This document shows, piece by piece, positions 26,693 to 35,360 of a DNA stretch of 64,000 nt. Below the pieces are notes generated by a model. The model was not told the DNA's origin and did no database searches. It saw nothing but the letters and a program-made list of their open reading frames with translations. The stretch is from contig CAYVOK010000013.1 of assembly GCA_964453335.1 (NCBI GenBank), positions 28,568 to 92,567 of the forward strand, read 5' to 3'. Source of the DNA: VGBO01 sp964453335 (lineage in GTDB: Bacteria; Actinomycetota; Acidimicrobiia; Acidimicrobiales; CAIXPF01). The position numbers were made by a program, and so were the translations under genes. The number at the start of each line of letters is the position of its first letter. The first letter of the stretch is position 1.

Positions 26693-27396
26693 ATCACCAT
26701 CCGCCACTGGTCGAGCGTGGTGAACCGGTACACGTAGTTCGACGCGCGCACCTCGCCCATCGGGGCCGACGGCTCCGGCGCGTACAGGTGACCGGGGAAC
26801 AGCACCGTGTCGTCGGGGATGCGGGCGAGCCGCTGGTGGATCGACCGGAACATCTCCTCCGGGTCGCCGCCGGGCAGGTCGACGCGGCCGCATCCCTCGA
26901 GGAACAGGGTGTCGCCGGCGACGAGGTGCCCGTCGCAGAGGAAGCACTGGCTGCCCGGTGTGTGCCCGGGGGTGTGGATCAGTTCGATCGGGATCTCGCC
27001 TACCTGCACGACGTCGCCGGAGTCGTGCTGCACGAGGTCGCCGAGCGACACGCCGGTGACCTTCACGACACCGTCGGCCTCCGGTCGTTGCACGTGGATC
27101 GGCACCGGTCCCCGCTCGAGCACGGCGGCGATCCCCTCGACGGTGTGGCCGAAGAACGAACCGCCGATGTGATCGGGGTGGTAATGCGTGACGAGCACGC
27201 CGCCGAGACGCATCCCGTCGGCCTCGAGCAGGTCCAACAGCCCGGCGACGTCGTAGGCCGGGTCGACGACGACCGCGTCGCCCGTCTCCCGATCGCCGAT
27301 CAGGTACTGGAAGTTCACCATCTGGCGGGCGACGTCGTGCGTCCGGGCCGTGTCACGGCCGGCGAGCACCTGGCGGAAGTAGAGACGCTGGTCCAC
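26683..27396 (-). CDS. Metallo-beta-lactamase-fold hydrolase (glyoxalase II-like)
   Basis: About 237 residues. The metal-binding motif THYHPDH is followed by a later HTPGHTPGS, a GD (AGDTLF) and a final GH (PGHLY), giving the full set of ligands of the glyoxalase II/persulfide dioxygenase branch. Likely a thioester or persulfide hydrolase; the substrate is uncertain. A GTG at 27405 would add three residues, but TACGGT (27404-27409) overlaps it and lies 7 nt before the GTG at 27396, so the latter is chosen. Confidence 0.88.
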   Translation of the reverse strand: MDQRLYFRQVLAGRDTARTHDVARQMVNFQYLIGDRETGDAVVVDPAYDVAGLLDLLEADGMRLGGVLVTHYHPDHIGGSFFGHTVEGIAAVLERGPVPIHVQRPEADGVVKVTGVSLGDLVQHDSGDVVQVGEIPIELIHTPGHTPGSQCFLCDGHLVAGDTLFLEGCGRVDLPGGDPEEMFRSIHQRLARIPDDTVLFPGHLYAPEPSAPMGEVRASNYVYRFTTLDQWRMVMGG

Positions 27397-27403
27397 GTCG
27401 ATC

Positions 27404-27409
27404 ACCGTA
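27404..27409 (-). promoter_or_regulatory. -10 element TACGGT for the metallo-hydrolase gene
   Basis: TACGGT on the minus strand, 7 nt before GTG 27396. Confidence 0.45.
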
Positions 27410-27432
27410 GCGGCGACGTGGCGGCCGTGACC

Positions 27433-29517
27433 TCAGCCGAGACCGAAGGTGTCGAGCACGAACGCGAGCACGAACGCCTCGTCACGCCATGCGTCGTAAC
27501 GACCGGACGGCCCGCCGTGACCGGCGCCCATCTCGGTCTTCAGCACGATGCGCGGTGCGTTCGTGGCGGTCGCACGGAGGCGGGCCACCCACTTCGCCGG
27601 CTCCCAGTAGCTCACCCGCGGGTCGTTGAGCCCGGCGGTGACGAGCATCGGCGGGTATGCCTGCGCGGTGACGTTCTCGTACGGCGCGTACGACGCCATC
27701 TCGGCGTAGTACTCCTCGGAGGCGACCGGGTTGCCCCACTCCTCCCACTCGAGCACGGTGAGGGGGAGAGACGGGTCGAGGATCGTGTTGAGGCAGTCGA
27801 CGAAGGGGACCTCGGCGACGACGCACCCGAAGAGCTCGGGCGCGAGGTTCGCGACCGCACCCATCAGCAGGCCGCCGGCGGAACCACCACGGATCGCGAG
27901 CCGGTCCGGCGCCGTCCACCCCTCTGCGACGAGATGGCGTGCGCAGGCGATGAAGTCGGTGAACGTGTTCCGTTTCCGCAGGAACTTGCCGTCCTCGTAC
28001 CAGTGGCGACCCATCTCGCCGCCGCCGCGCACGTGGGCGATGGCGTAGACGAAGCCACGGTCGAGCAGCGACAGGCGGATCGAGCTGAACCCGGGGTCCA
28101 TCGACGCCTCGTAGCTGCCGTAGCCGTACAGCAGCGCGGGTGCCGAACCGTCACGGGCGACGCCGTTGCGGTACACGATGCTGATCGGCACACGGACCCC
28201 GTCGTCCGCGGTCGCCCAGAGGCGTTCGGTCGTGTAGTCCGCCGGGTCGAACCCACCGAGCACCGCCTGCTGCTTCAGCAGGGTGCGTTCCCGGGTGCCG
28301 AGGTCGTAGGAGAACACCGACGACGGCGTGCGCATCGACTGGTATCCGTAGCGGAACGTGGTCGTGTCGAACTCGGGGTTGGCGCCGCTGTGCACGGTGC
28401 AGACCGACTCCGGTTGTTCGATCACGTGGTCGACGTCGTCGGCGAGGTACCGGACGCGGATCTGGGTGACCCCGCCGACGCGTTCCTCGATGACGAGATG
28501 ATCCCGGAACGGCAGCACACCCGACAACTTCACGTCGTCGCGGTGGGGGATCACGGTCTGCCAGTGCGCGCGACCCGGTGCATCGACCCCGGTGACCCGG
28601 AGCTCGAAGTTCACCGCGCCGTCGGCGTTCGTGAGCACGAAGAACCGGCCGTCGTGGTGCGCGACGGCGTACTCGACCCCCTGGGCGCGAGGTTCGACGA
28701 CCCGGAACGTGCCGGTGGGATCGCCGGCGTCGAGGAACCACACCTCGTCGGTGACCTTCGACCCGGCGCTCACGTACAGGTAGCGCCGGTCCCGGCCGAG
28801 ACCGACGGACACGTAGAACCGTTCGTCGTCCTCGCGGAACACGAGGACGTCGCGGTCGGTGTCGGTGCCGAGTTCGTGGCGCCACACCTCGAAGGGACGC
28901 ATCGCCGCGTCGGGGCGCACGTAGAAGAAGAACCGACCGTCACGTGACCACGCCGAGCCGTAGTACACGCCGTCGATCCGGTCGGGGAGGTCGGCGCCCG
29001 TCGTGAGATCACGGAAGCGCAGGTCGTACCGTTCGCCGCCGTCACGGTCGACGGCGAACGCCAGCAGGTCGTGGTCGGGGCTCACGTCGAAGACGCCCGT
29101 GGCGAAGTAGTCGTGCCCCTCGGCCTCGACGTTCTCGTCGAGGAGCACCTGCTCGGGGGCGCCCTCGTCCCAGGAGCCGTCGGCGACGGCGGCACGGCGG
29201 CAGGAGATCGCGTACTGGCGACCCTCCTCGGTGCGCACGTAGTACCACCACGGTCCGTTGCGCACCGGCACCGACAGGTCGGTCTCCTGGATCCGGGCCC
29301 GGATCTCCTCGAAGAGCCGTTCCTGGAGTCCGGCGGTGTGCGCGGTCACTGCGGCCGTGTAGGCGTTCTCCGCCTCGAGGTGCGCGAGCACGTCGGGGTC
29401 GACGTCGCGGTCGCGCAACCAGGCGTAGGGGTCGACCCGGGTGTGGCCGTGGGTGGTCACCGCGACGGGGACCTGCTTCGGGACCGGCGGTGACGGGGCG
29501 ACGGCGTCCGTTGGCAC
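27433..29517 (-). CDS. ptrB: Oligopeptidase B (S9A serine peptidase)
   Basis: 694 residues. An N-terminal seven-bladed propeller (about 60-410) begins with the family string HGHTRVDPYAWLRD. The C-terminal alpha/beta-hydrolase domain has the nucleophile elbow RGGSAGGLLMG, Asp in a LNDPRV turn, and His in AGHGGPSGR. It cleaves after basic residues in short peptides in the cytoplasm. Length matches the family. Start GTG 29517 has TAGGGT 8 nt upstream. Confidence 0.93.
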   Translation of the reverse strand: MPTDAVAPSPPVPKQVPVAVTTHGHTRVDPYAWLRDRDVDPDVLAHLEAENAYTAAVTAHTAGLQERLFEEIRARIQETDLSVPVRNGPWWYYVRTEEGRQYAISCRRAAVADGSWDEGAPEQVLLDENVEAEGHDYFATGVFDVSPDHDLLAFAVDRDGGERYDLRFRDLTTGADLPDRIDGVYYGSAWSRDGRFFFYVRPDAAMRPFEVWRHELGTDTDRDVLVFREDDERFYVSVGLGRDRRYLYVSAGSKVTDEVWFLDAGDPTGTFRVVEPRAQGVEYAVAHHDGRFFVLTNADGAVNFELRVTGVDAPGRAHWQTVIPHRDDVKLSGVLPFRDHLVIEERVGGVTQIRVRYLADDVDHVIEQPESVCTVHSGANPEFDTTTFRYGYQSMRTPSSVFSYDLGTRERTLLKQQAVLGGFDPADYTTERLWATADDGVRVPISIVYRNGVARDGSAPALLYGYGSYEASMDPGFSSIRLSLLDRGFVYAIAHVRGGGEMGRHWYEDGKFLRKRNTFTDFIACARHLVAEGWTAPDRLAIRGGSAGGLLMGAVANLAPELFGCVVAEVPFVDCLNTILDPSLPLTVLEWEEWGNPVASEEYYAEMASYAPYENVTAQAYPPMLVTAGLNDPRVSYWEPAKWVARLRATATNAPRIVLKTEMGAGHGGPSGRYDAWRDEAFVLAFVLDTFGLG

Positions 29518-29525
29518 GAGCGGTC

Positions 29526-29531
29526 ACCCTA
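29526..29531 (-). promoter_or_regulatory. -10 element TAGGGT for ptrB
   Basis: TAGGGT on the minus strand, 8 nt before GTG 29517. Confidence 0.5.
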
Positions 29532-29548
29532 TTGCGGAGCGACGGGGC

Positions 29549-29554
29549 TACCGT
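29549..29554 (+). promoter_or_regulatory. -10 element TACCGT for the alpha/beta hydrolase gene
   Basis: TACCGT ends 6 nt before GTG 29561, 18 bases from the divergent ptrB -10 element. Confidence 0.5.
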
Positions 29555-29560
29555 GCCGCC

Positions 29561-30535
29561 GTGCCTGCCGACGACGCCGACGACGCACCGTCGTGGTTCC
29601 GGGCGAACCTCGCAGTCACCCCCGACGAGGGGCACACCACGGTCGAGGGGTGCACGGTCCGCTGGTTGCGCTGGGGTGACCCGGCCCGACCGCCGCTCGT
29701 ACTCGTGCACGGCGGAGCCGCGCACGCCCGCTGGTGGGCACCGCTCGCCCCGTTCCTCACCGAGGAATGGTGCGTGATCGCACCCGAGCTCACCGGGCAC
29801 GGCGACAGCGACTGGCGACCCGCCTACCGGTCGGAGACGTGGGCAGCCGAGGTGCTCGCCGTCGCCGCGGCGGCCGCCGGTGCGGGGACCCCGCCACCGG
29901 TGCTCGTCGGGCACAGCCTCGGGGCGACCGTCGTCGGGACCGCCGCTGCACTCGCCGGCGACGGCGTCCGTGCGGTCGTGCTCTGCGACATCGGGGTCCG
30001 GGCACGCGACGAACGCAGCCGCAGCGGCCGCCATTTCCAGAACCGCCGCACGTACGCGACGCGCGACGAGGCGGTGTCGCGGTTCAAGCTGATCCCCCGG
30101 CAGCCGTGCGACAACCCGTGGATGGTCCGCCACATCGCCGAGACGTCGGTGCGACCCGTCGGACCGGGCGGTGCCGAGGACCCGACCCGACCGGCCGAGG
30201 GCGCGATCACCGGCTGGGCGTGGAAGTTCGACTGGCGGCTCTTCGCCCGCACGTGGGACCGGTGGTTCGGCGACTACCTCGCCGAGATCACGGCGCCGGT
30301 CGCCGCGATCCACGGGGAGAAGAGCCGGGTCGTGCCGCCCTACGTCGCGCAACGGGTCCGCGACGCGCTGCGGGAACCGCCGTTCGAGGTGTGGGTCCCC
30401 GAGGCGCGCCACCATCTGATGGCCGACCAGCCGATCGCGTTCGTCGCCGCGTTGCGTGCTGCGCTCACCCACACGACGGGGGCCCTGCGCCCACTCGAGA
30501 GGGACGTGGCGCCGGACGCGTCGGTACGCTCGTAG
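29561..30535 (+). CDS. Alpha/beta hydrolase
   Basis: 324 residues. Typical hydrolase marks are LVHGGAAHARWW (oxyanion hole, about 47-58), PELTGHGDSDW, the nucleophile elbow VGHSLGAT, a later IHGEKSRV turn for the acid, and a C-terminal ARHHLMADQP carrying the catalytic His. It probably cleaves an ester or C-C bond; substrate unknown. Start GTG 29561 begins with an acidic stretch and fits the -10 spacing. The desaturase gene follows after two bases but has its own -10 inside this gene. Confidence 0.88.
   Translation: MPADDADDAPSWFRANLAVTPDEGHTTVEGCTVRWLRWGDPARPPLVLVHGGAAHARWWAPLAPFLTEEWCVIAPELTGHGDSDWRPAYRSETWAAEVLAVAAAAAGAGTPPPVLVGHSLGATVVGTAAALAGDGVRAVVLCDIGVRARDERSRSGRHFQNRRTYATRDEAVSRFKLIPRQPCDNPWMVRHIAETSVRPVGPGGAEDPTRPAEGAITGWAWKFDWRLFARTWDRWFGDYLAEITAPVAAIHGEKSRVVPPYVAQRVRDALREPPFEVWVPEARHHLMADQPIAFVAALRAALTHTTGALRPLERDVAPDASVRS
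30525..30530 (+). promoter_or_regulatory. -10 element TACGCT for the desaturase gene
   Basis: TACGCT lies within the last codons of the hydrolase gene and ends 7 nt before GTG 30538. Confidence 0.4.
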
Positions 30536-30537
30536 GC

Positions 30538-31527
30538 GTGCTGCACGTCACCGACGCACCGGGTCGACCGGGCCACCGCCTCGGGGGGATGGTCCCGCCG
30601 GTCGACCTGCTGCCCGACGTGCTGCCGACCGACCGGCTCTTCGAGAACGCGAAGGCGAAGCCCCCGATCCGCGAGGAGTTGCGGCGGGTGCGCAACCTGC
30701 GGTCCGCCGTCGCCGTCGCATCGATGTACATGCAGGTCGCCGTCGTGCTCGCCGGCGCGATCGTGCTCGCCCACCCGGTCGGGTACGCGGTGGCGTTCGT
30801 GCTGTGCGGTCGCACGATCGTGCAGTGCAACACGCTCGGCCACGAGGCCGTGCACCGCACCCTGTTCTCGAACCGGAAGGTGAACGACGCGGTCGGCAGG
30901 TGGCTGCTGTCCTACCCGGCGTTCGTACCCTTCGAGCTGTACCGGCGCGGCCACATCGCACATCACCGCGACGAGATGGGTCCCGAGGAACCGGACGTGC
31001 CGTTGTACGCGCACTATCCGATCACGCGGGCGTCGCTGCGGCGCAAGCTGGTGCGCGACGCGCTCGGGATCACCGGGATCAAACTGTTGCGCGGGCTGTT
31101 CCGAGGGTTGCGCCGGTCGCGGACCCGTCCGGTCGCCGCCCGCATCCTCGGCACGCAGGTGGTCCTCGTTGCGATCGCATCCGCGTTCGGGCGACCCGAG
31201 CTGTACCTGTTGTGGATCCTGCCGTACCTCACGCAGTGGCGGGTGACGAACCGGTTGCGGGCGATCGCCGAGCACGGCGGCATGGAACGCAACCGTGACC
31301 GGCGGGCGACCACGCACGTGGTGCGGCAGACGCCGATCGCCCGGTTCCTGATGGTCCCCTACAACATCGGCCTGCACATCGAGCACCACGTCGACATGGG
31401 CGTGCCGTGCTGGAACCTGCCGGCACTCCACGGGGAACTGCGGGCGTCGGGCTGGGTGCCGGACGGTCTCGTGTACCCGAACTACCGGTCGCTCTGGCGC
31501 AAGCTCGCCTCGGCCGACGCCGCGTAG
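30538..31527 (+). CDS. Membrane fatty acid desaturase family protein
   Basis: 329 residues with about four membrane segments. The three His boxes of the di-iron membrane desaturases are present: HEAVH (102-106), HIAHH (139-143) and HIEHH (280-284). This set fits fatty acid desaturases and related hydroxylases or carotenoid ketolases; lipid desaturation is the most likely role. The start is GTG 30538. Its 3' end overlaps the larC gene on the other strand by 46 bases. Confidence 0.88.
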   Translation: MLHVTDAPGRPGHRLGGMVPPVDLLPDVLPTDRLFENAKAKPPIREELRRVRNLRSAVAVASMYMQVAVVLAGAIVLAHPVGYAVAFVLCGRTIVQCNTLGHEAVHRTLFSNRKVNDAVGRWLLSYPAFVPFELYRRGHIAHHRDEMGPEEPDVPLYAHYPITRASLRRKLVRDALGITGIKLLRGLFRGLRRSRTRPVAARILGTQVVLVAIASAFGRPELYLLWILPYLTQWRVTNRLRAIAEHGGMERNRDRRATTHVVRQTPIARFLMVPYNIGLHIEHHVDMGVPCWNLPALHGELRASGWVPDGLVYPNYRSLWRKLASADAA

Positions 31528-32711
31528 GCGCGTTCGGCCGACGCGACGACGTCCTGCAACGGTCGTCCGGTCGCACGGGCGACGGCCACCGCGTCGTCGT
31601 GCTCGACCTTCGCCCGGTACGGCCCGACCTTCACGCGTACCGCGTGACCGTCGACGTCGACCTCGACGACCCGCCGATCGGCCACCCACCGCTGGACGGT
31701 CGTGGTGCGGATCCCGAGGGTGCCGGTCTCCGCGGCGACGAGGCGGCGGAGTCGCCCTGCGTCGGCGGTTGCTGCGAGCACGGTGAGCACCACACCCGGA
31801 CGACCCTTCTTCATGGTCGCAGCGACCGACCATGCGTCGAGCGCGCCGGCGGCGAGGGCCTCGGCGACGACGTGACCGACGAGCTCGCCGCGCACGTCGT
31901 CGAGGGTGGTGGCGAGTTCGACCACCGTCTCGACGCGCCCGTCGTCCGGCAGGTCGACCGCGTCGCCGATGACGACCTGCAGCAGGTTCGCCCGTCCGGG
32001 GATGTCCTTCGTGCCCGCACCCCAGCCCTGCGTACGCACGGTCATCGCCGGCGTCGCACCGAACCGATCGGCGGCGAGGGTGGCGAGCAGCGCCGCACCC
32101 GTCGGCGTGGTGAGTTCGACCCCGACGTCGACGCCGACGACGGGCACGCCGGTGAGCACCTCGACGACGGCGGGCGGCGGGTTCGGGAGCACCCCGTGCG
32201 CCGACCGGATCGTGCCGACGCCGACGGTCGGCGGGGCCGACGCGACGACGTCGACGTCGAGGAGGTCGAGGGCCACGCACACACCGACGACATCGACGAT
32301 CGAATCGACCGCGCCGACCTCGTGGAACGTGACGTGCGCCGGGTCGACACCGTGGAGACGTCCCTCGGCGACGGCGAGGCGTTCGAACGTCGCGATCGCC
32401 CGGGCGGTCGCCCGTGTGGGGAGACCGGCTTCGGCGATGCGGGCGATGATCCCGGCCGCGTCCCGGTGCTCATGGTGCCCGTGGTCGTGGTCGTGGTCGT
32501 GCCCGTGGTCGGCGTGGACGACCACGTCGACGTGACAGCCACGCAGACCAGCGCGCAGCACCTCGGTCGACCGGATCGACCAGCCGTCGGGCACGACCCG
32601 TCGGCACGCCGCCTCGACGGCGGCGAGATCGGCCCCGGCGTCGACGAGCGCGGCCAGCGCCATGTCGCCGGCCGCTCCCGAGAACGGGTTGAACCAGGCG
32701 ACGCGCGTCAC
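31482..32711 (-). CDS. larC: Nickel-pincer cofactor biosynthesis protein LarC
   Basis: 409 residues in one unbroken frame; in some bacteria larC is split by a programmed frameshift. The N-terminus has the LarC signature FNPFSGAAGDM (about 7-17), a His/Asp-rich loop at 66-82 (13 residues after Cys59-His60) and FHEVGAVDSIVD. LarC is the CTP-dependent cyclometallase that inserts nickel into the pincer nucleotide used by lactate racemase-type enzymes. GTG 32711 overlaps the larB stop. No larE or larA is in the window. Confidence 0.93.
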   Translation of the reverse strand: MTRVAWFNPFSGAAGDMALAALVDAGADLAAVEAACRRVVPDGWSIRSTEVLRAGLRGCHVDVVVHADHGHDHDHDHGHHEHRDAAGIIARIAEAGLPTRATARAIATFERLAVAEGRLHGVDPAHVTFHEVGAVDSIVDVVGVCVALDLLDVDVVASAPPTVGVGTIRSAHGVLPNPPPAVVEVLTGVPVVGVDVGVELTTPTGAALLATLAADRFGATPAMTVRTQGWGAGTKDIPGRANLLQVVIGDAVDLPDDGRVETVVELATTLDDVRGELVGHVVAEALAAGALDAWSVAATMKKGRPGVVLTVLAATADAGRLRRLVAAETGTLGIRTTTVQRWVADRRVVEVDVDGHAVRVKVGPYRAKVEHDDAVAVARATGRPLQDVVASAERAYAASAEASLRQSDR

Positions 32712-33475
32712 GCGGTCGGCCCCGGCCGGTCGGCGATCTGCAGCACCCGCAACGCCGCGCAGGCCGCACCGAAGCCGTTGTCGATCCCGACGACGGTGAC
32801 CCCCGCCGCGCACGACGACAGCATCGCAAGCAGCGCGGTCACCCCGTCGAGCGCCGCCCCGTACCCGACGGAGGTCGGCACCGCGACGACGGGCACCTCG
32901 ACGAGACCGCCCACGACGGTGGCGAGTGCACCCTCCATGCCGGCGACGACGACGGCGACGTCGATCCCGTCGAGCGCGTCGAGCGACGCGAGCAGGCGGT
33001 GCAGACCGGCGACGCCGACGTCGGTAAGCGTGCGTGCGGTCACCCCGTTCGCGGCGAGCACGGCGACGCACTCGTCCGCGACGACGAGATCGGCCGTCCC
33101 CGCGGTGGCGACGAGCACCGAACCCGTTCGGTCGGGAGCGGCCCGCCACACGACCGTCGACCCGACGACCCGCCCGTCCGGTGCCGCCGCGAGTGCCGCG
33201 GCGATCTGGGTGGCATCCGCCCGGGTGAGCACGACCGGGGTCGCGCCGTCGGGCGAGTCGAGCAGTTCGACGACGATCCCGGCGCACTGCTCCGGCGTCT
33301 TGCCCGGGGCGTACACGGCCTCGGCGATCCCCTGACGGATCCGGCGGTGGTGGTCGATGCGCGCGTACCCCAGGTCGGCGAAGGGCAGGCGGCGCAACGA
33401 GCGCATGGCCTCGTCGGGGGTCACGGTCCCCGCGGCGACCTCGTCGAGCAGGCGCGTCAGCGAACGGTCGTCCAT
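32708..33475 (-). CDS. larB: Pyridinium-3,5-biscarboxylic acid mononucleotide synthase LarB
   Basis: 255 residues. An N-terminal helical segment (DEAMRSLRRLPFADLGYARIDHHR) is followed by a PurE-like Rossmann domain with GTADLVVADE, VVAGMEGAL and VPTSVGYGA, the core of LarB. It carboxylates and hydrolyses nicotinic acid adenine dinucleotide, the first step to the nickel-pincer cofactor. ATG 33475 lies ten bases after the CsoR-like gene; larC overlaps its end, so the three are one operon. Confidence 0.93.
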   Translation of the reverse strand: MDDRSLTRLLDEVAAGTVTPDEAMRSLRRLPFADLGYARIDHHRRIRQGIAEAVYAPGKTPEQCAGIVVELLDSPDGATPVVLTRADATQIAAALAAAPDGRVVGSTVVWRAAPDRTGSVLVATAGTADLVVADECVAVLAANGVTARTLTDVGVAGLHRLLASLDALDGIDVAVVVAGMEGALATVVGGLVEVPVVAVPTSVGYGAALDGVTALLAMLSSCAAGVTVVGIDNGFGAACAALRVLQIADRPGPTA

Positions 33476-33485
33476 GGCAGCAGGA

Positions 33486-33755
33486 TCAGGCGAGCTTGAG
33501 GAACATGCGCTGCACGTCGGCGAGGTCGTAGCCCTCGGCCTTCGCAGCATCCGGATTGTGCACGCACCAGGTCAGGCCGGCGGCGACGAGGCCGAACCCG
33601 ACCTGTTCGAGCGCCTTGATCGAGGCGGTGAGCTGGGTGACGACGTCGCGACAGTCACGACCCTCGGCGAGCATCTGCTGCACGCCCCGCACCTGGCCTT
33701 CGGCCCGACGGAGCCGACGCTGCAGATCCTCGAGGGTCGCTTCGTCGATCTCCAC
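33486..33755 (-). CDS. CsoR/RcnR-family transcriptional regulator with altered metal site
   Basis: 89 residues, the size of a DUF156/CsoR repressor: an all-helical protein with RLRRAEGQVRGV and a Cys in EGRDC. CsoR binds Cu(I) with C-H-C. Here the second Cys keeps its spacing (29 residues after the first) but the position of the His (25 after) is Gly. Loss of this His is also seen in the persulfide sensor CstR. It is first in the operon with larB-larC. GTG 33755 has TACGCT 8 nt upstream. Confidence 0.88.
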   Translation of the reverse strand: MEIDEATLEDLQRRLRRAEGQVRGVQQMLAEGRDCRDVVTQLTASIKALEQVGFGLVAAGLTWCVHNPDAAKAEGYDLADVQRMFLKLA

Positions 33756-33763
33756 GATCGGCG

Positions 33764-33769
33764 AGCGTA
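33764..33769 (-). promoter_or_regulatory. -10 element TACGCT for the csoR-larB-larC operon
   Basis: TACGCT on the minus strand, 8 nt before GTG 33755. Confidence 0.5.
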
Positions 33770-33866
33770 CCAGCCGATCCCGCCGGGCCCGAGGGGACCA
33801 TCGACCCTGCATGGAACGGCTGTGAACGGGAAGACTGTCCCCGTCGGGCGAACGCAGGAGGAACGG

Positions 33867-35357
33867 ATGATCGTCGGTGCCGCACTGCTGCTCGTGCTCG
33901 TGGTGGTCGTCGTCGCGCTCACGACCCGCGCAGCCGTCGGGCGCAACGACACCGGCGTCGGTGCGGCACCGGCCGCACCGGCCGCACCGGCACCGCACCG
34001 TTCGCCCGTAGCGCATCTCGAGGACGACGTGCAGCGCTGGCGCGACGCCGGCGTGATCGACGAGGCGACCGCCGCAGCCGTGCTCGCATTCGAGCGCACC
34101 CGTCTGCAGACCGCACCGCCGCCCACCGCACCCCGGCCCGCGCCGACCACCCCCGCCCTGGTCCTCCCCCGTGCGCTCGAACCGGGGCGACGTGTCCCCG
34201 CAGCCGCCGAGGCCCTCGGCTACTTCGGCGGGCTGCTCGCGATCATCGGCATCGTGCTCCTCGTGACGCGCTACTGGCCCGATCTCGGGCTCGGTGGGCG
34301 GCTCGGGATCAGCGCCGGTGGTGCGGTCGTGCTGCACGGCGCCGGTCTCGCGGCACCCGAGGCCGCCGACCCTGCGTTCGCACGCATGCGCTGGTTCCTG
34401 TGGCTCGTCGCATCGGCGGCGGCGGCTGTCGCGGGTGGCGTCGTCGTCCACGACGGCATCGGGTCCGACGCCGGTGCGACGATCGCTCTCGCCGGGGCGA
34501 CGGCGGTCGCCGTGCACGGTGTCGTCGCCCGGTGGTGGCAGGAACGGCCGGTGCAGCAGCTCACGTTCTTCGCGGCGATCGCCACCGGTGTCGGCGCGTT
34601 CGTGCACGGCGTGGCGGACCGGGCCGTCGTCGGGTCGGCCGTGTGGGTCGTCGGTGCGGCGTTCCTCGCGCTCGGCCTCACCCGACGGGTGCCGCTCGCC
34701 GCGGTGACCGAGGTCGTCGGGTCGATCGCCGTGGTCGTCGGCGCCGTGGTGCTCGCCGACGACCTGCGGGCGTACGGCCCACCGTTCACGATCCTCACCG
34801 CAGTCGCGCTGCTCGCGCTGTCGGCGGCACCGATGTTCGACCTCGAGATCGGCGACCGGGTCGCAACCCTCCCGCCTGCGGTGGTCGCACTGTCCTTCGG
34901 CGTGCCGACGACGCTCGGCTACTACGCCGAGCAGGGAGGCATCGCGACGGGTGCGGTCACCTGGTCGATCGGTGTGGGCCTCATCGCCCTCGCCGCGAGC
35001 GGGCGGGTCCGCGCCACACCGCTGGTGGAGGCCGCAGGGGCGGCGGCGACGGTGGGTGGTGCCGCCCTCACCGGCGCCCAGGTCACCGGGTTCGGTCCGA
35101 TCGCCGGGCTCGTGACCGCGGTCGCGCTCGTCGCGGCGGGGACGCGTCCCGGACGGGTGCTGCTGTCGTTGTTCGGCTCGATCGGCCTGCTCGTGAACGT
35201 GCCGTGGGCGATCGGCCACTTCTTCCCGGGCGAGGGCCGCGCACCGCTGCTCATCGCCGTGTCGGGGGCGTTGATCGTGGCGGTCGCCGCACTGCTCGCG
35301 CGCATGTCCGACCGATTCCGCACCGAACTCGGGCAGAACCGGCCGGCGCGCGTCTGA
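33867..35357 (+). CDS. DUF2157-type multi-pass membrane protein
   Basis: 496 residues. One N-terminal membrane helix is followed by a soluble stretch with a short helical motif (EDDVQRWRDAGVIDEATAAAVLAFE, abbreviated here as a W-x-x-A-G-V-I-D motif, about 50-75) and then about 14 hydrophobic helices to the end. The motif-plus-helices build is that of DUF2157 proteins. Function unknown. ATG 33867 has a strong AGGAGG 6 nt upstream, one of the few clear leadered genes here. Confidence 0.8.
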   Translation: MIVGAALLLVLVVVVVALTTRAAVGRNDTGVGAAPAAPAAPAPHRSPVAHLEDDVQRWRDAGVIDEATAAAVLAFERTRLQTAPPPTAPRPAPTTPALVLPRALEPGRRVPAAAEALGYFGGLLAIIGIVLLVTRYWPDLGLGGRLGISAGGAVVLHGAGLAAPEAADPAFARMRWFLWLVASAAAAVAGGVVVHDGIGSDAGATIALAGATAVAVHGVVARWWQERPVQQLTFFAAIATGVGAFVHGVADRAVVGSAVWVVGAAFLALGLTRRVPLAAVTEVVGSIAVVVGAVVLADDLRAYGPPFTILTAVALLALSAAPMFDLEIGDRVATLPPAVVALSFGVPTTLGYYAEQGGIATGAVTWSIGVGLIALAASGRVRATPLVEAAGAAATVGGAALTGAQVTGFGPIAGLVTAVALVAAGTRPGRVLLSLFGSIGLLVNVPWAIGHFFPGEGRAPLLIAVSGALIVAVAALLARMSDRFRTELGQNRPARV

Positions 35358-35360
35358 GGA

